NCBI GenBank assembly: GCA_026397315.1
Contig: JAPLVC010000003.1
Span: 41,258 to 105,257 of the forward strand
Direction of reading: 5' to 3'
Origin: Candidatus Aenigmatarchaeota archaeon
GTDB taxonomy: Archaea; Aenigmatarchaeota; Aenigmatarchaeia; QMZP01; QMZT01
DNA: 64,000 nucleotides
A program made the position numbers and the translations under genes. The stretch's first letter is position 1. The number at the start of each line of letters is the position of its first letter. Below are positions 14,992 through 22,843 of this stretch, in pieces. Below the pieces are notes generated by a model. That model saw nothing but the letters and a program-made list of their open reading frames with translations, made no database searches and was not told the origin of the DNA.

Positions 14992-16581
14992 TCATGGACT
15001 ATAGTTTATGAAAGCTTCGTAGAACTTCTTCATAAACATCTTGGCTGTGATGAGCCTGTATTCGACTTGTTCTCCGAACAGATACTGACTCAACATGGCG
15101 TTTGTGATAACCCAAAGATTGTATAATAGCGTTGAAAACATGAAGTAAAAGCAGCGTATCTTGTGATTTTTTGACGTGGTGTTCGGTCGGAACTCATGTT
15201 TTTTGACTCTGTATCCAGTTTCTATGTTCCATCTTTTTCCGTAAAGCCTGAACAGATTGGCGGTATATAACATCAGAGTCGGAAGGTTCGTGATAAAGGC
15301 TACGTCCTTTCCTTCATGATCTCTCTTTACGACCAGCTTCGTTCTGGCTAAATATTTATCGTCGTTGCTTCTCAATTTCATTTCAACGACAGCCGGTGGC
15401 GAACTTCTTTTCATGATTCTTAAAACTCTTTTCGTCTTAACGCCTGGCATCAGATATTTGATTCCCATTTCGTCGAACAGGCTGATGAACTTCGCGGAAT
15501 AGAAACCCCTGTCGACATAGAAATATCTCGCGTCAACCTTGTTTTTCGCGTATTCTATAAGCGTTTTTACGGCTTCCCTTTCGTTAGTGAAAACGCCTAC
15601 GGGCAGAGCCAACAGAGTAAAGTCTCCGTATTTTTCGGCTATCTTGATTGTGACGAACCTGAATCTTTTGCAAGTTCCGAGCTTGTATTCTCCGCCCACG
15701 ACCATCTTATCGGTCTTGTCTCCGTAATACAGCCAATCGTGATAGTCTATCGCCAAGTCCACGGGACCGCTTAACAATCCTCTTGCTTTGGCAATCTTGT
15801 ATATCCTCTCGAAAGCAGCCATGAACATTTCTTTAATCTCTTCAGATTCGAGCTTGGCGAGGTATCCAAGCATGGTTCTCGCATGCGGAACGTTGTCCTT
15901 GAACTCTTTCTCGTCTCTCATGAGCTGGTAGCCTTGATTCGCGAACGTATTGTTGTAAGCGACATAAGCCAGCAGGTCGAGTAAGTTATCTTTGCAATAT
16001 CTCGCCTTGCAGTTCAGGGGAAGCGCAAGCGTAGGGAAAATCTCTTCCCTGAGCAGCCTGATTACTTTGGTTCCTTCCTTGTCTACATGTCTTTTGATAG
16101 TTTTCTCGCACTTCTTGCCAAGATTTTTATCTTCCGCGAAGTCGATGTCGAGCAATTTTCCCTCTTCCTTTGCGATTTCCCTTATCCGTTTCGCCATGAA
16201 GTCGATTATCGATTCGATTTCATCGTCTATTCTTTCGTTCACCATGACGCTGAAGCTTTGCTGACAAGGAAGCGTTCCGTCCTTGTAGCCGAGCAGCTTG
16301 GCTTCTTCCGGTCTTCTTTTCAGATGAGAAATCAGCGAACCGAACGATTTTATGTCTTTTAGCTCTTTGTAAAGAATCGATTTTATTATGGTGAAAGGGT
16401 CATACCTGAGCCTTCGGTCGCCGACCCATGTCTTGTATTTGGTGAGCAGAAGCTTCTCAAGTGAATACAATTCAACCTTAGAGAGAAGAGCCGCTATCGT
16501 GCTTTCTTCTGGTTTAAGCTCCGAAAAAGCTTTTTTAATCTTCAATTCCAAGTCATTACATGTGGTAGGTGTTGTCTGCAT
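14992..16581 (-). mobile_element. DDE transposase of an IS4/ISH3-like insertion sequence
   Basis: 529-aa transposase from ATG 16581. The RNase H-fold catalytic residues appear in order: first Asp in DLAIDYHDW, second in FYVDRGFYS, and Glu in WNIETGYRVKKHEF, followed by KIRCFYFMFSTLLYNLWV as in archaeal ISH3/IS4-superfamily enzymes. The frame is intact, so the element may be active. It sits between the cdc48-operon promoter and tRNA-Gly. A TTG at 16599 would add six residues. Terminal inverted repeats and target duplications were not identified. Confidence 0.85.
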
Positions 16582-16595
16582 GGCTTCACTTCCAC

Positions 16596-16629
16596 CCAAA
16601 GGGTTAGGGGTCCAATCCAGACCCTTTGG
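16596..16629. repeat. Inverted repeat between transposase and tRNA-Gly
   Basis: CCAAAGGGT (16596-16604) and ACCCTTTGG (16621-16629) form a 9-bp perfect inverted repeat with a 16-nt loop, 8 bp from the tRNA-Gly 3' end. It could be a tRNA terminator hairpin or a half of the insertion sequence end; the sequence does not decide. Confidence 0.45.
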
Positions 16630-16636
16630 ATATTGA

Positions 16637-16708
16637 TGCGGCAGGCGGGAATCGAACCCGCATCACCCAGTTGGGAACACCGGTGGGTTGCCGTTACCCC
16701 ACTGCCGC
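16637..16708 (-). tRNA. tRNA-Gly(TCC)
   Basis: On the minus strand acceptor GCGGCAG pairs with CTGCCGC, discriminator A. Anticodon stem CCGGT/ACTGG holds loop GTTCCCA, anticodon TCC. D stem GGGT/ACCC, T arm GCGGG-TTCGATT-CCCGC. No intron. It is the boundary between the insertion sequence (3' side) and the AT-rich accessory island (5' side). Confidence 0.93.
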
Positions 16709-16863
16709 TTTTTCTTTATAATTCTTCGTCCGATGTACTATTAACTTGGATAGCGTATTTATAAAGGTTATCTATTTTTCGTCCTACAAATTATCAAATA
16801 AACTTATATATAACTTCGTCCTAACTATTATATATAAATACAAAATATTAAGGACGAATTATT

Positions 16864-17130
16864 ATGGAAAAAGAACTGACCGATATTGAACGAAAATTTG
16901 CAGATGAGTTGATCGAAACATTACCATTGGAACCAGAAATAAAGAAAAGTTCAGCAGAAGTGCCAATTATTTATGATGGAAGGCAGTATTCTATTAGGAT
17001 ACCAAAGAAATTTGCAGAGGCACTGAAACTTGATCCAAAAAATGACAGATTTGAGTTTAATATGGAAATTCCACCTTTTAAGGCTAAAGATAATAAACCG
17101 AAATTGATTGGAAAATTGATAAAGGGTTAA
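16864..17130 (+). CDS. AbrB-like swapped-hairpin protein, 88 aa
   Basis: An N-terminal acidic helix (residues 1-30) is followed by a segment (IIYDGRQYSIRIPKKFAEAL, residues ~38-57) that fits the SpoVT-AbrB fold, in which IPKKF sits at the dimer hairpin. Likely a small DNA-binding or antitoxin-type regulator. First gene of a plus-strand operon leading to the methyltransferase. A TATATATAA-rich promoter lies just upstream (16805-16835). Confidence 0.6.
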   Translation: MEKELTDIERKFADELIETLPLEPEIKKSSAEVPIIYDGRQYSIRIPKKFAEALKLDPKNDRFEFNMEIPPFKAKDNKPKLIGKLIKG

Positions 17131-17131
17131 T

Positions 17132-17305
17132 ATGGTAGGTTCAAGACATCTTAATAAAAATGAGCGAATAATTCTCGCACTATTATACAAAGAAAGAAGA
17201 CCTATGAGCATCAGAGAAATATCAAAAAGAACGGGCATAAGCTGGATAACTGTAAAAAAATATCTTAAAACACTTCAAAGCAAAGGTGTGTTGGTGGGTG
17301 GATGA
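17132..17305 (+). CDS. 57-aa helix-turn-helix protein
   Basis: Short protein built around a helix-turn-helix (MSIREISKRTGISWITVKKY, residues ~26-45). It starts 1 bp after the AbrB-like gene and ends overlapping the next start (ATGA). Likely a transcriptional regulator of the restriction-modification operon. Confidence 0.7.
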   Translation: MVGSRHLNKNERIILALLYKERRPMSIREISKRTGISWITVKKYLKTLQSKGVLVGG

Positions 17306-17424
17306 AAAGAAAAAGGCTTCCGAGAAACAAATGGGAAGTTAACTTTGATAATGTAGGAAGGTTAATTGACACAAGACTTAGGGAACTCGAAAGACAGAGA
17401 AAGAAGAAATTCAAATTCATATAG
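17302..17424 (+). CDS. 40-aa basic peptide
   Basis: Tiny, very basic protein (MKRKRLPRNKWEVNFDNVGR, then RLRELERQRKKKFKFI), starting within the stop codon of the helix-turn-helix gene and ending 11 bp before the methyltransferase. No known family. The 4-bp overlap supports translation. Confidence 0.5.
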   Translation: MKRKRLPRNKWEVNFDNVGRLIDTRLRELERQRKKKFKFI

Positions 17425-17435
17425 AAGAGATATTT

Positions 17436-18302
17436 ATGGAAAACAAAAAACTAAACATATCGTATTTGAAAACTTGTAATTGTTCGCCTAATCATATCAA
17501 CTGTTTAACTGCTAAAGAATGGGTCAAGGGTCAGGTTGGCATCTGGGAATTCTTTTATGAAAAAAGAGACGTAAGAGACAAGAGCATCCATCCTGCTGTT
17601 TATCCGATTGCTTTGGCATCTCAATGCATCAAACTCTTCACACATAAAGGCGAATTGGTTCTGGATCCGTTTGCTGGCATAGGAACAACACTAATAGCCG
17701 CAAGTGATTTAGAAAGAAATGCGGTAGGTTTCGATTTGAAAAAGGAATATATCGAATTTACAAAGAAGAGATTATCTCAAAAGAAGTTGGAAGAAAAAAC
17801 AAAACAGATACCGATACTTGACGATGCAATAAACATCCCAAAATATTTGAATGAGGAAACAGTGTCTCTTTGTGTAACATCGCCACCATATGCTCACATG
17901 CTTGGCAAGCCTCGCCTTAACAAAAGCATGAGGGGCGACATCAGGAGCAATAATCATTTCAAGGAAGTTCAGCAATATTCCGATAATCCGAGAGATCTCG
18001 GAACCATGACACATGATAAATATGCAGAAGCCTTAACAGAAATCTACAAAGGAATTTTACCATTAATGAAGCCAAGAGCTCACAGTGTAATTAATGTAAA
18101 TGATGTGTGGTGGGAAAACAAGCGCATACCAACACATCTCTATGTCGTTGAAGCTCTTCAAAAAGCAGGTTTTGAACTCAGAAATATTTTAATCTGGGAT
18201 AAGAGAAACCTCGTAAATAAAGTTGGTATCTTCGGATGGCCAAGTAATTACATCAAACTTGGAGCTACTTTTGAATACATTCTGGACTTTTGGAAACCTT
18301 GA
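17436..18302 (+). CDS. DNA methyltransferase, N4-cytosine/N6-adenine class
   Basis: 288 aa. SAM-binding motif DPFAGIGTT (residues 77-85) precedes the catalytic motif TSPPY (148-152). TSPPY is typical of N4-cytosine methyltransferases. Motif order is SAM site, then catalytic site, then a C-terminal part that may hold target recognition. Together with the MvaI/BcnI-type nuclease at 19613-20368 it makes a type II restriction-modification system; MvaI and BcnI partners are N4-cytosine enzymes. It overlaps the tail of the convergent glycosyltransferase-like gene by 38 bp. Confidence 0.85.
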   Translation: MENKKLNISYLKTCNCSPNHINCLTAKEWVKGQVGIWEFFYEKRDVRDKSIHPAVYPIALASQCIKLFTHKGELVLDPFAGIGTTLIAASDLERNAVGFDLKKEYIEFTKKRLSQKKLEEKTKQIPILDDAINIPKYLNEETVSLCVTSPPYAHMLGKPRLNKSMRGDIRSNNHFKEVQQYSDNPRDLGTMTHDKYAEALTEIYKGILPLMKPRAHSVINVNDVWWENKRIPTHLYVVEALQKAGFELRNILIWDKRNLVNKVGIFGWPSNYIKLGATFEYILDFWKP

Positions 18303-19230
18303 AGTTATTCCCTTCTCTATCGCATCTATTACAAATTTTATTATATGTTTTTTCACATTTAAAAGTAGATTTCCTTGTTTCTATTTTTATTTCTCTACCG
18401 TCTGGTTTTTTACCTTTAAACTGTTTCAAACATAAATATTCTTTCGGTAATGTGTATCGATATTCTATAATAAAATATTCATAAATTTTATTTAACAGTT
18501 CTGGAGATATTTTAAGTTGGTCACAAATGAACTTCAATTTATCTTCGTGGTCTTTGGCATCAAATGTAGATGATCCTTGCTGCTTCACCGATAAGTCAAT
18601 ATAAAATGGGACTATGCCTTTTTTTAAGATGTTAATAATAATGTCAAGTTCAATTTCAAAACCATTTGCACTCAATTCTAAATCTTTTACAATTGAATGA
18701 TGCATTCCCCAACAACCACACTGACCATCTGGAATTGATTTGTTGAATATAGACTCAACTATGTTTAATTCAAATCTTTCAATCTGATCTCTTGGTTCAC
18801 CCATTCCGAATTTACCTTGTCGACAAGAAAGGCAAACTTTTTCTCCACTTATAAGAGAATCTAACACTTTGAAAATATTATTGAATGATATGTCATTATC
18901 GCCATCAATACATATCACAAAATCATGCACTTTCTCTATGTTTCCATAAACTTCTTTATGCATCTCTTTTAAATAATATCTTATAATATCCCCCTTTTTG
19001 TGTGTTCCAACAAACAAATCTTCTTCGCCAGTATCTGCATTGACAATAATTGGTCTACCTCTCAAAATTGGTATATGATGTGGATTAACATCTCTTTTGG
19101 CAAACTCGTTTTTGTGTTCTCTAAACCAATTTAAGAAATTATTGCAAAGTGTCATTTCATCATCTATTTTGCCCTTAAACATAGGTGTGAGCAAAAGTAG
19201 ATTTTTTACAATAACCATAGAAAATCGCAT
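18265..19230 (-). CDS. Glycosyltransferase-like (GT-A fold) protein
   Basis: 321 aa from ATG 19230. The central part has features of a family-2-type GT-A glycosyltransferase: HDFVICIDGDND with an acidic DxD-like motif (~residue 105), WGMHHSIVKDLELSANGFE, and the acceptor-side pattern FEIELDIIINILKKG followed by VKQQGSS. The C-terminal 90 residues are lysine-rich with CNRC and other cysteines. Located in a restriction-modification island with a small TrkA-C-like partner just upstream. Substrate unknown; sugar modification of DNA or envelope are both open. Confidence 0.5.
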   Translation of the reverse strand: MRFSMVIVKNLLLLTPMFKGKIDDEMTLCNNFLNWFREHKNEFAKRDVNPHHIPILRGRPIIVNADTGEEDLFVGTHKKGDIIRYYLKEMHKEVYGNIEKVHDFVICIDGDNDISFNNIFKVLDSLISGEKVCLSCRQGKFGMGEPRDQIERFELNIVESIFNKSIPDGQCGCWGMHHSIVKDLELSANGFEIELDIIINILKKGIVPFYIDLSVKQQGSSTFDAKDHEDKLKFICDQLKISPELLNKIYEYFIIEYRYTLPKEYLCLKQFKGKKPDGREIKIETRKSTFKCEKTYNKICNRCDREGNNFKVSKSPECIQK

Positions 19231-19234
19231 TTTA

Positions 19235-19489
19235 TTATTTGAATGCAAATGAAAATATTTTGTCTACATCCTTATGAAGTCCCTGAATTCCAATTCCCAT
19301 TCCAAATTCAATCATTTTTTCTTGAGAGGGATTATTTTCTCTCGTTTCTTGAGCTATTCTTGGATTATGATAAAATTTAACCGTAATATTAAACTCTTTT
19401 TCTATATCTTTTATATGTAATCCAATAAGATGTGAATTACGACAAATAGGCAAAACAGTGTCCGTCTGTAAATTTTCTAAATCTATCAT
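19235..19489 (-). CDS. 84-aa TrkA-C/RCK-C-like protein
   Basis: The pattern HLIGLHIKDIEKEFNITVKF, then KMIEFGMGIGIQGLHKDVDK, matches the ligand-binding TrkA-C (RCK-C) fold found as a regulatory domain in transporters and some enzymes. No other domain is attached. It ends 5 bp before the glycosyltransferase-like start, so the two are one operon, with a TATATATTTAAATA promoter about 30 bp upstream of the ATG. Confidence 0.5.
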   Translation of the reverse strand: MIDLENLQTDTVLPICRNSHLIGLHIKDIEKEFNITVKFYHNPRIAQETRENNPSQEKMIEFGMGIGIQGLHKDVDKIFSFAFK

Positions 19490-19612
19490 CAAATCCCCAT
19501 TTTCATAAATGGGTTATATATTTAAATAATAAAACCCTATTTTTGACACTTATATATAAACTTTACTGTTTTTTGGAATATATACGTTTCTGTTTACTGA
19601 TAAGTAATTAAT

Positions 19613-20368
19613 TCATATAATATTCTTTCTTTTTTGGAAACACATATCGAGTTTGTTAATTTGAACTCTAAATCCAGTCCCATGATCATGTGATCTCCCA
19701 TTTGGATATTGCCCTATCCGTATGTCAACGAGAATATCTCCGCTTTTCAATAGATTAATGAAATTATCGAAACTAAACTCACTAAGCAGCCAAGCTTCAT
19801 TGAACCAGAATTCTTCATTTTTCCCGCTTCCTCTGCATTCTGCCTTAACGAATAACAACTGAGGGAACTTCTTCTCGAAACACTCCCTTAAAATTCTTCT
19901 ATTCCAATACCCCAAAACTTCTTTCTTCTCTTCAGGTTTGTCAGTTAGATATTTCATTATATCCATTGGTGCAGGACCGCCAGACACAAGTTCTACCTTA
20001 TCTTCGCTTACCTCAACTATGAATCCTTGTTTCCCTCTGAGAGTATTGAATTTTAATGTGCTTACCGTGGTATGCAGGTCTGGTTTTTCATTCCCTCTGG
20101 CTTGATACCCGAATCTTTTGAGAAGAACAGAATTGGCACCATCCGGCAAAGGCGATTTTGTGAATAGTGTCAGCATGCTTTTAGCGGTTTTCCTTGTAGA
20201 CTTCAATTCAGCACCCTTCATATCGGGAGTTGGAATGTTATTTTCTGGTATCCCAGTGAGGTCTTCAAGCGTTTTCCCTATCCCAGTTGGACCAGCTCTA
20301 TGAGTTTTAACCCATTTCCTTTCGTTTAGAAGTTTCAACTGTTCTACGACTTCCTCATATGTAAGCAT
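19613..20368 (-). CDS. Type II restriction endonuclease, MvaI/BcnI family
   Basis: 251 aa from ATG 20368 (MLTYEEVVEQ), close to the ~240 residues of MvaI and BcnI. N-terminal family motif GPTGIGKTLEDLTGI is followed by PENNIPTPDMKGAELKSTRK, which holds the catalytic Asp (D49) and ExK (E54, K56). The C-terminal half has WFNEAWLLSEFSF and IRIGQYPNGRSHDHGTGFRV as in the family. MvaI cuts CCWGG and BcnI CCSGG; specificity here is not determined. A TATA-like ATTTTTAA 25 bp upstream of 20368 supports this start over ATG 20389. Confidence 0.88.
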   Translation of the reverse strand: MLTYEEVVEQLKLLNERKWVKTHRAGPTGIGKTLEDLTGIPENNIPTPDMKGAELKSTRKTAKSMLTLFTKSPLPDGANSVLLKRFGYQARGNEKPDLHTTVSTLKFNTLRGKQGFIVEVSEDKVELVSGGPAPMDIMKYLTDKPEEKKEVLGYWNRRILRECFEKKFPQLLFVKAECRGSGKNEEFWFNEAWLLSEFSFDNFINLLKSGDILVDIRIGQYPNGRSHDHGTGFRVQINKLDMCFQKRKNII

Positions 20369-20399
20369 ATTTATAATTGGTCGAGACATTAAAAATATG
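20366..20399. promoter_or_regulatory. Overlapping back-to-back promoters of restriction enzyme and zinc-ribbon gene
   Basis: The starts of the minus-strand nuclease (20368) and plus-strand zinc-ribbon gene (20397) are 28 bp apart. A minus-strand TATA (near 20390-20396) serves the nuclease, and a plus-strand TATTTATAAT (20368-20377) serves the zinc-ribbon gene, each about 25 bp from the respective ATG. Each TATA box therefore covers the other gene's start site, so the two promoters should compete. Confidence 0.55.
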
Positions 20400-20696
20400 G
20401 CAAAACAGGTAAAGATTATCAAATGTCCATTTTGTAACGATGGTGACGTTGAGATTACGATGTTTACATCGGTTTTAAACAAAAGAACTGGACCATATGG
20501 CGGCAATAAGCCCAAATTTGAACGTTCAGCCGAGCAGATGTATGTCAATACCATAAAGTGTCCAAAATGCGGGAGATCTGGCAAAGACATACAAAGAGTA
20601 ATGAAAACCGGAAAAACAAAGCAATTATCTCACGAAGAACGCATAGAAATGCTAAAAAAACGAGGCTTACCGCTTGTTCTCGATTCAAAAAACTGA
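20397..20696 (+). CDS. 99-aa zinc-ribbon protein divergent from the restriction enzyme
   Basis: Two CPxC pairs (IKCPFCNDGDVEI near residue 10 and IKCPKCGRSGKD near 57) form one zinc ribbon with a long insert; the C-terminal third is a charged helix (LSHEERIEMLKKRGLPLVL). Its leaderless promoter overlaps that of the nuclease, so it may act as a controller of restriction, though this is only positional. Confidence 0.65.
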   Translation: MAKQVKIIKCPFCNDGDVEITMFTSVLNKRTGPYGGNKPKFERSAEQMYVNTIKCPKCGRSGKDIQRVMKTGKTKQLSHEERIEMLKKRGLPLVLDSKN

Positions 20697-20708
20697 ATTT
20701 ATTTTTAC

Positions 20709-20897
20709 TTACGCTTTCATAATTTTCTTCGCTTTGAGTTTGCCGTCTTTCGGTAAAATGACAATGATATTCTTCCCGATATGCCTTTTGTGGACGGACA
20801 CGTAGCCCGTATTGCCGAGACGTTTTACTTTCTTGACAAACACTTTCTCTACATCATCGACATGAACAGATATCGGAAGTTCGGCTTCGTCTTTCAT
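20709..20897 (-). CDS. DUF2080-like transposon-associated protein, 62 aa
   Basis: The core VKRLGNTGYVSVHKRHIGKN followed by IIVILP matches the short DUF2080 family (putative transposon-encoded, AbrB-like hairpin). ATG 20897 overlaps the stop of the PD-(D/E)XK gene (ATGA), so it is translationally coupled. Last gene of a three-gene minus-strand operon. Confidence 0.7.
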   Translation of the reverse strand: MKDEAELPISVHVDDVEKVFVKKVKRLGNTGYVSVHKRHIGKNIIVILPKDGKLKAKKIMKA

Positions 20898-21373
20898 TGT
20901 CGCTTCAACCCTAACAAATCCCAACGGTTTAAATATTTTCCTTCTTTATCTCTGAACATTCTTATCGAAGTTTTATTATGTTTTTTACCGGTCTTCCCTG
21001 GTTTGTTCTTCCATTCAGCATGTTCAGTTTTTGTATATTTTGAGACATTCTTACACGGAACTACGAAGAATTCTGGCAATCTTCCTCTTTTCGCTTCATC
21101 TAAATTCACAAAGACATAGAAAAGGTTATCGGATTTAACTACTTCATCATTTTCAGAAAGTATCCACGCTCTCGGTGAATTCTTACCCAATGTTGCTTTA
21201 ACCTGTATGGCTATTGGCTTTTTACCACCACTGTCTGAAACGAGGATGTCTATCCCCTTGGTGTTTCTTGAAGTAATCGTAGCGATATATCCCCGTCTCG
21301 TCAACTCACCGGCAACAAAATGGGTTCCAGAAATTCCGATTAGAGCTTTCGGAATCGATTTTGCATTATTCAT
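20894..21373 (-). CDS. PD-(D/E)XK nuclease-like protein
   Basis: 159 aa from ATG 21373. Motif pattern GTHFVAGELTRRGYIATITS, then TKGIDILVSD and IAIQVKATLG gives E, D and QxK in the PD-(D/E)XK arrangement. The C-terminal part (KGKYLNRWDLLGLKRQ in form) resembles small archaeal/phage nuclease-fold proteins of unknown role. It is flanked by AbrB-type and DUF2080 genes that overlap it by a few bases. Could be a restriction or homing nuclease. Confidence 0.65.
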   Translation of the reverse strand: MNNAKSIPKALIGISGTHFVAGELTRRGYIATITSRNTKGIDILVSDSGGKKPIAIQVKATLGKNSPRAWILSENDEVVKSDNLFYVFVNLDEAKRGRLPEFFVVPCKNVSKYTKTEHAEWKNKPGKTGKKHNKTSIRMFRDKEGKYLNRWDLLGLKRQ

Positions 21374-21558
21374 TATCCACCTCTTTTCCTTAAAACAACC
21401 TTTCCGTTTTCCATTATAAACACCAGTTCGTCGCCCTTCTTCCAATCAAGCGTTTTAATGATTGAAGTCGGTATGGTGACAAAATGCTTGACATATTCCT
21501 TGCTTCTTTTTTTATCTGCCAAAAGGTTGGTGCTTTTGAATGCTTGAATTCGCGGCAT
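21373..21558 (-). CDS. SpoVT-AbrB domain protein, 61 aa
   Basis: AbrB-type swapped hairpin: KHFVTIPTSIIKTLDWKKGD then ELVFIMENGKVVLRK. The family binds DNA or acts as an antitoxin. Its TAA overlaps the ATG of the PD-(D/E)XK gene (TAATG, with GAGGTG before it), so it probably controls that operon. Confidence 0.75.
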   Translation of the reverse strand: MPRIQAFKSTNLLADKKRSKEYVKHFVTIPTSIIKTLDWKKGDELVFIMENGKVVLRKRGG

Positions 21559-21674
21559 ATTTGAAATTCAGAAGCTGGGTATAAATTGTTATGTTTAAAC
21601 ATTTTTTGGTGATATTTTTGCCATATATCGGTTTACAAAATTATTGGTAACTTTTGTCATTTCCAACTACTGTC

Positions 21675-21742
21675 AGGCTTTGCACATTAAGTCCTTGATT
21701 TAAGCGACTATTTGTGCAGGAGCTACTATTTGTGCAAAGCCT
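21675..21742. repeat. Inverted and direct repeats at the right edge of the island
   Basis: AGGCTTTGCACA (21675-21686) and TGTGCAAAGCCT (21731-21742) are perfect 12-bp inverted repeats 44 nt apart. The word ACTATTTGTGCA occurs twice as a direct repeat (21707-21718 and 21725-21736). The cluster lies exactly where AT-rich island sequence gives way to ordinary genome, so it may mark a recombination junction. Confidence 0.55.
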
Positions 21743-21762
21743 ACGCATCACGCACGCATCAG

Positions 21763-22353
21763 TCAGCCAGCATTCAGAACGTGTAACGTTATCGGCACGT
21801 TGGAGCCGAAATTAGTCGTGTTTTCCAGGCAGTCGCCGAACTTCATGTCCCTGCACGCGACCGCGTTATACATGTATGTCCCGGCAGGCGTGCCGTCGGG
21901 GATGCGTATTTTTATCGAATAAAGGTCCACGTATCCGTAGCTCACGAGCGTCGAGTTATCCGGTTGTTCCATCATCACCCGCATGCGAGTGAGGAGCGGC
22001 TCGCACGTCGTGAAATGCAGGCACTGGTAAGCCGCCATCACGTCGAAATCCGCGGCTGAAGGGAATACCTTGGCGACGAACATGTGCGCCTCTTCATCGT
22101 CCGCGAAGTTGTTGAAGACGACGTCAAATCCCACCGTGTCATTCGCCTTCAGCCAGAACACGCCGTCGCCGTTTATCTTGAATGTGAAGTCATTCGACAC
22201 GGATATCTGCGAGCCGTTGGTGGAATTATCCAGCGTTTTGTTGTAGTATTCGTATTCCGTGGTCTCGTTTACGTCCTTGACGCCTCTGCCGACACATCCG
22301 CTTGCCGCGACGAGCGCGACCAGCGCGAAAGCGATAACAAACGAAACTCTCAT
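21763..22353 (-). CDS. Secreted lipoprotein, 196 aa
   Basis: N-terminal signal with lipobox (FALVALVAASGCVG, Cys at about residue 19), so exported and lipid-anchored. The mature part is beta-rich, with aromatic and acidic patches and several N-glycosylation sequons (NET, NST, NDT, NTT). ATG 22353 is preferred because upstream ATGs would put extra residues before the signal. Function unknown. Confidence 0.75.
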   Translation of the reverse strand: MRVSFVIAFALVALVAASGCVGRGVKDVNETTEYEYYNKTLDNSTNGSQISVSNDFTFKINGDGVFWLKANDTVGFDVVFNNFADDEEAHMFVAKVFPSAADFDVMAAYQCLHFTTCEPLLTRMRVMMEQPDNSTLVSYGYVDLYSIKIRIPDGTPAGTYMYNAVACRDMKFGDCLENTTNFGSNVPITLHVLNAG

Positions 22354-22411
22354 AATAACCAATTCCCCGAGCCCTAATAAATGATTAAAAGCTTGCAACG
22401 AAGATTTTAGC

Positions 22412-22843
22412 ATGAAGGCGCTCAAAACCTTCTACAGGGCAGTCCTGCCGTTTGATTATTCCGCGTTTAAGCCGGAGGAGCTTAACGAACATATGATAAA
22501 CGTAATGGCAGGCGATCTTCACAAGAACCACGGCTATGACGTTTCCGTCAAAGGGAACATGATGAAGATAACGGTTCCAGACGGGGAAGATGGGATTTCA
22601 AAGATGCCGGGTTATATGCTGGAAGGCCTGAAGAAAGCCGGCCTGTGCATGGAGGAAGTTTTTGTTCTGGATGATCTGACAAAAGTGGAGCTTTTCGGCA
22701 TCGAGATGAGGGCCAACCGCCGAGGAAAAACCATATTTCCCATAGCCATGCACGAAGGAGGCGGCGTAGAGATAGTGTTAAGAGACTCGCCTTACAAGCC
22801 GGCCGTTTCTAGGAAAAAAGCAGCGCAGCGAAACCAGCGATAG
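22412..22843 (+). CDS. Unrecognised 143-aa protein
   Basis: Soluble alpha/beta protein with no known motif (MKALKTFYRAVLPFDYSAF at the start, basic tail KKAAQRNQR at the end). Divergent from the lipoprotein gene; its end overlaps the convergent M50 protease by 35 bp. Confidence 0.65.
   Translation: MKALKTFYRAVLPFDYSAFKPEELNEHMINVMAGDLHKNHGYDVSVKGNMMKITVPDGEDGISKMPGYMLEGLKKAGLCMEEVFVLDDLTKVELFGIEMRANRRGKTIFPIAMHEGGGVEIVLRDSPYKPAVSRKKAAQRNQR

Noticed and set aside
14789..16636. Terminal inverted repeats of the insertion sequence
   Set aside because: The 9-bp repeat at 16596-16629 is local (both arms on one side) and no matching copy was found at 14.8-15.0 kb.
16637..21760. Island inserted through tRNA-Gly
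   Set aside because: The island is on the 5' side of the tRNA while integrases normally use the 3' end; no duplicated tRNA end or integrase gene is seen in the island.
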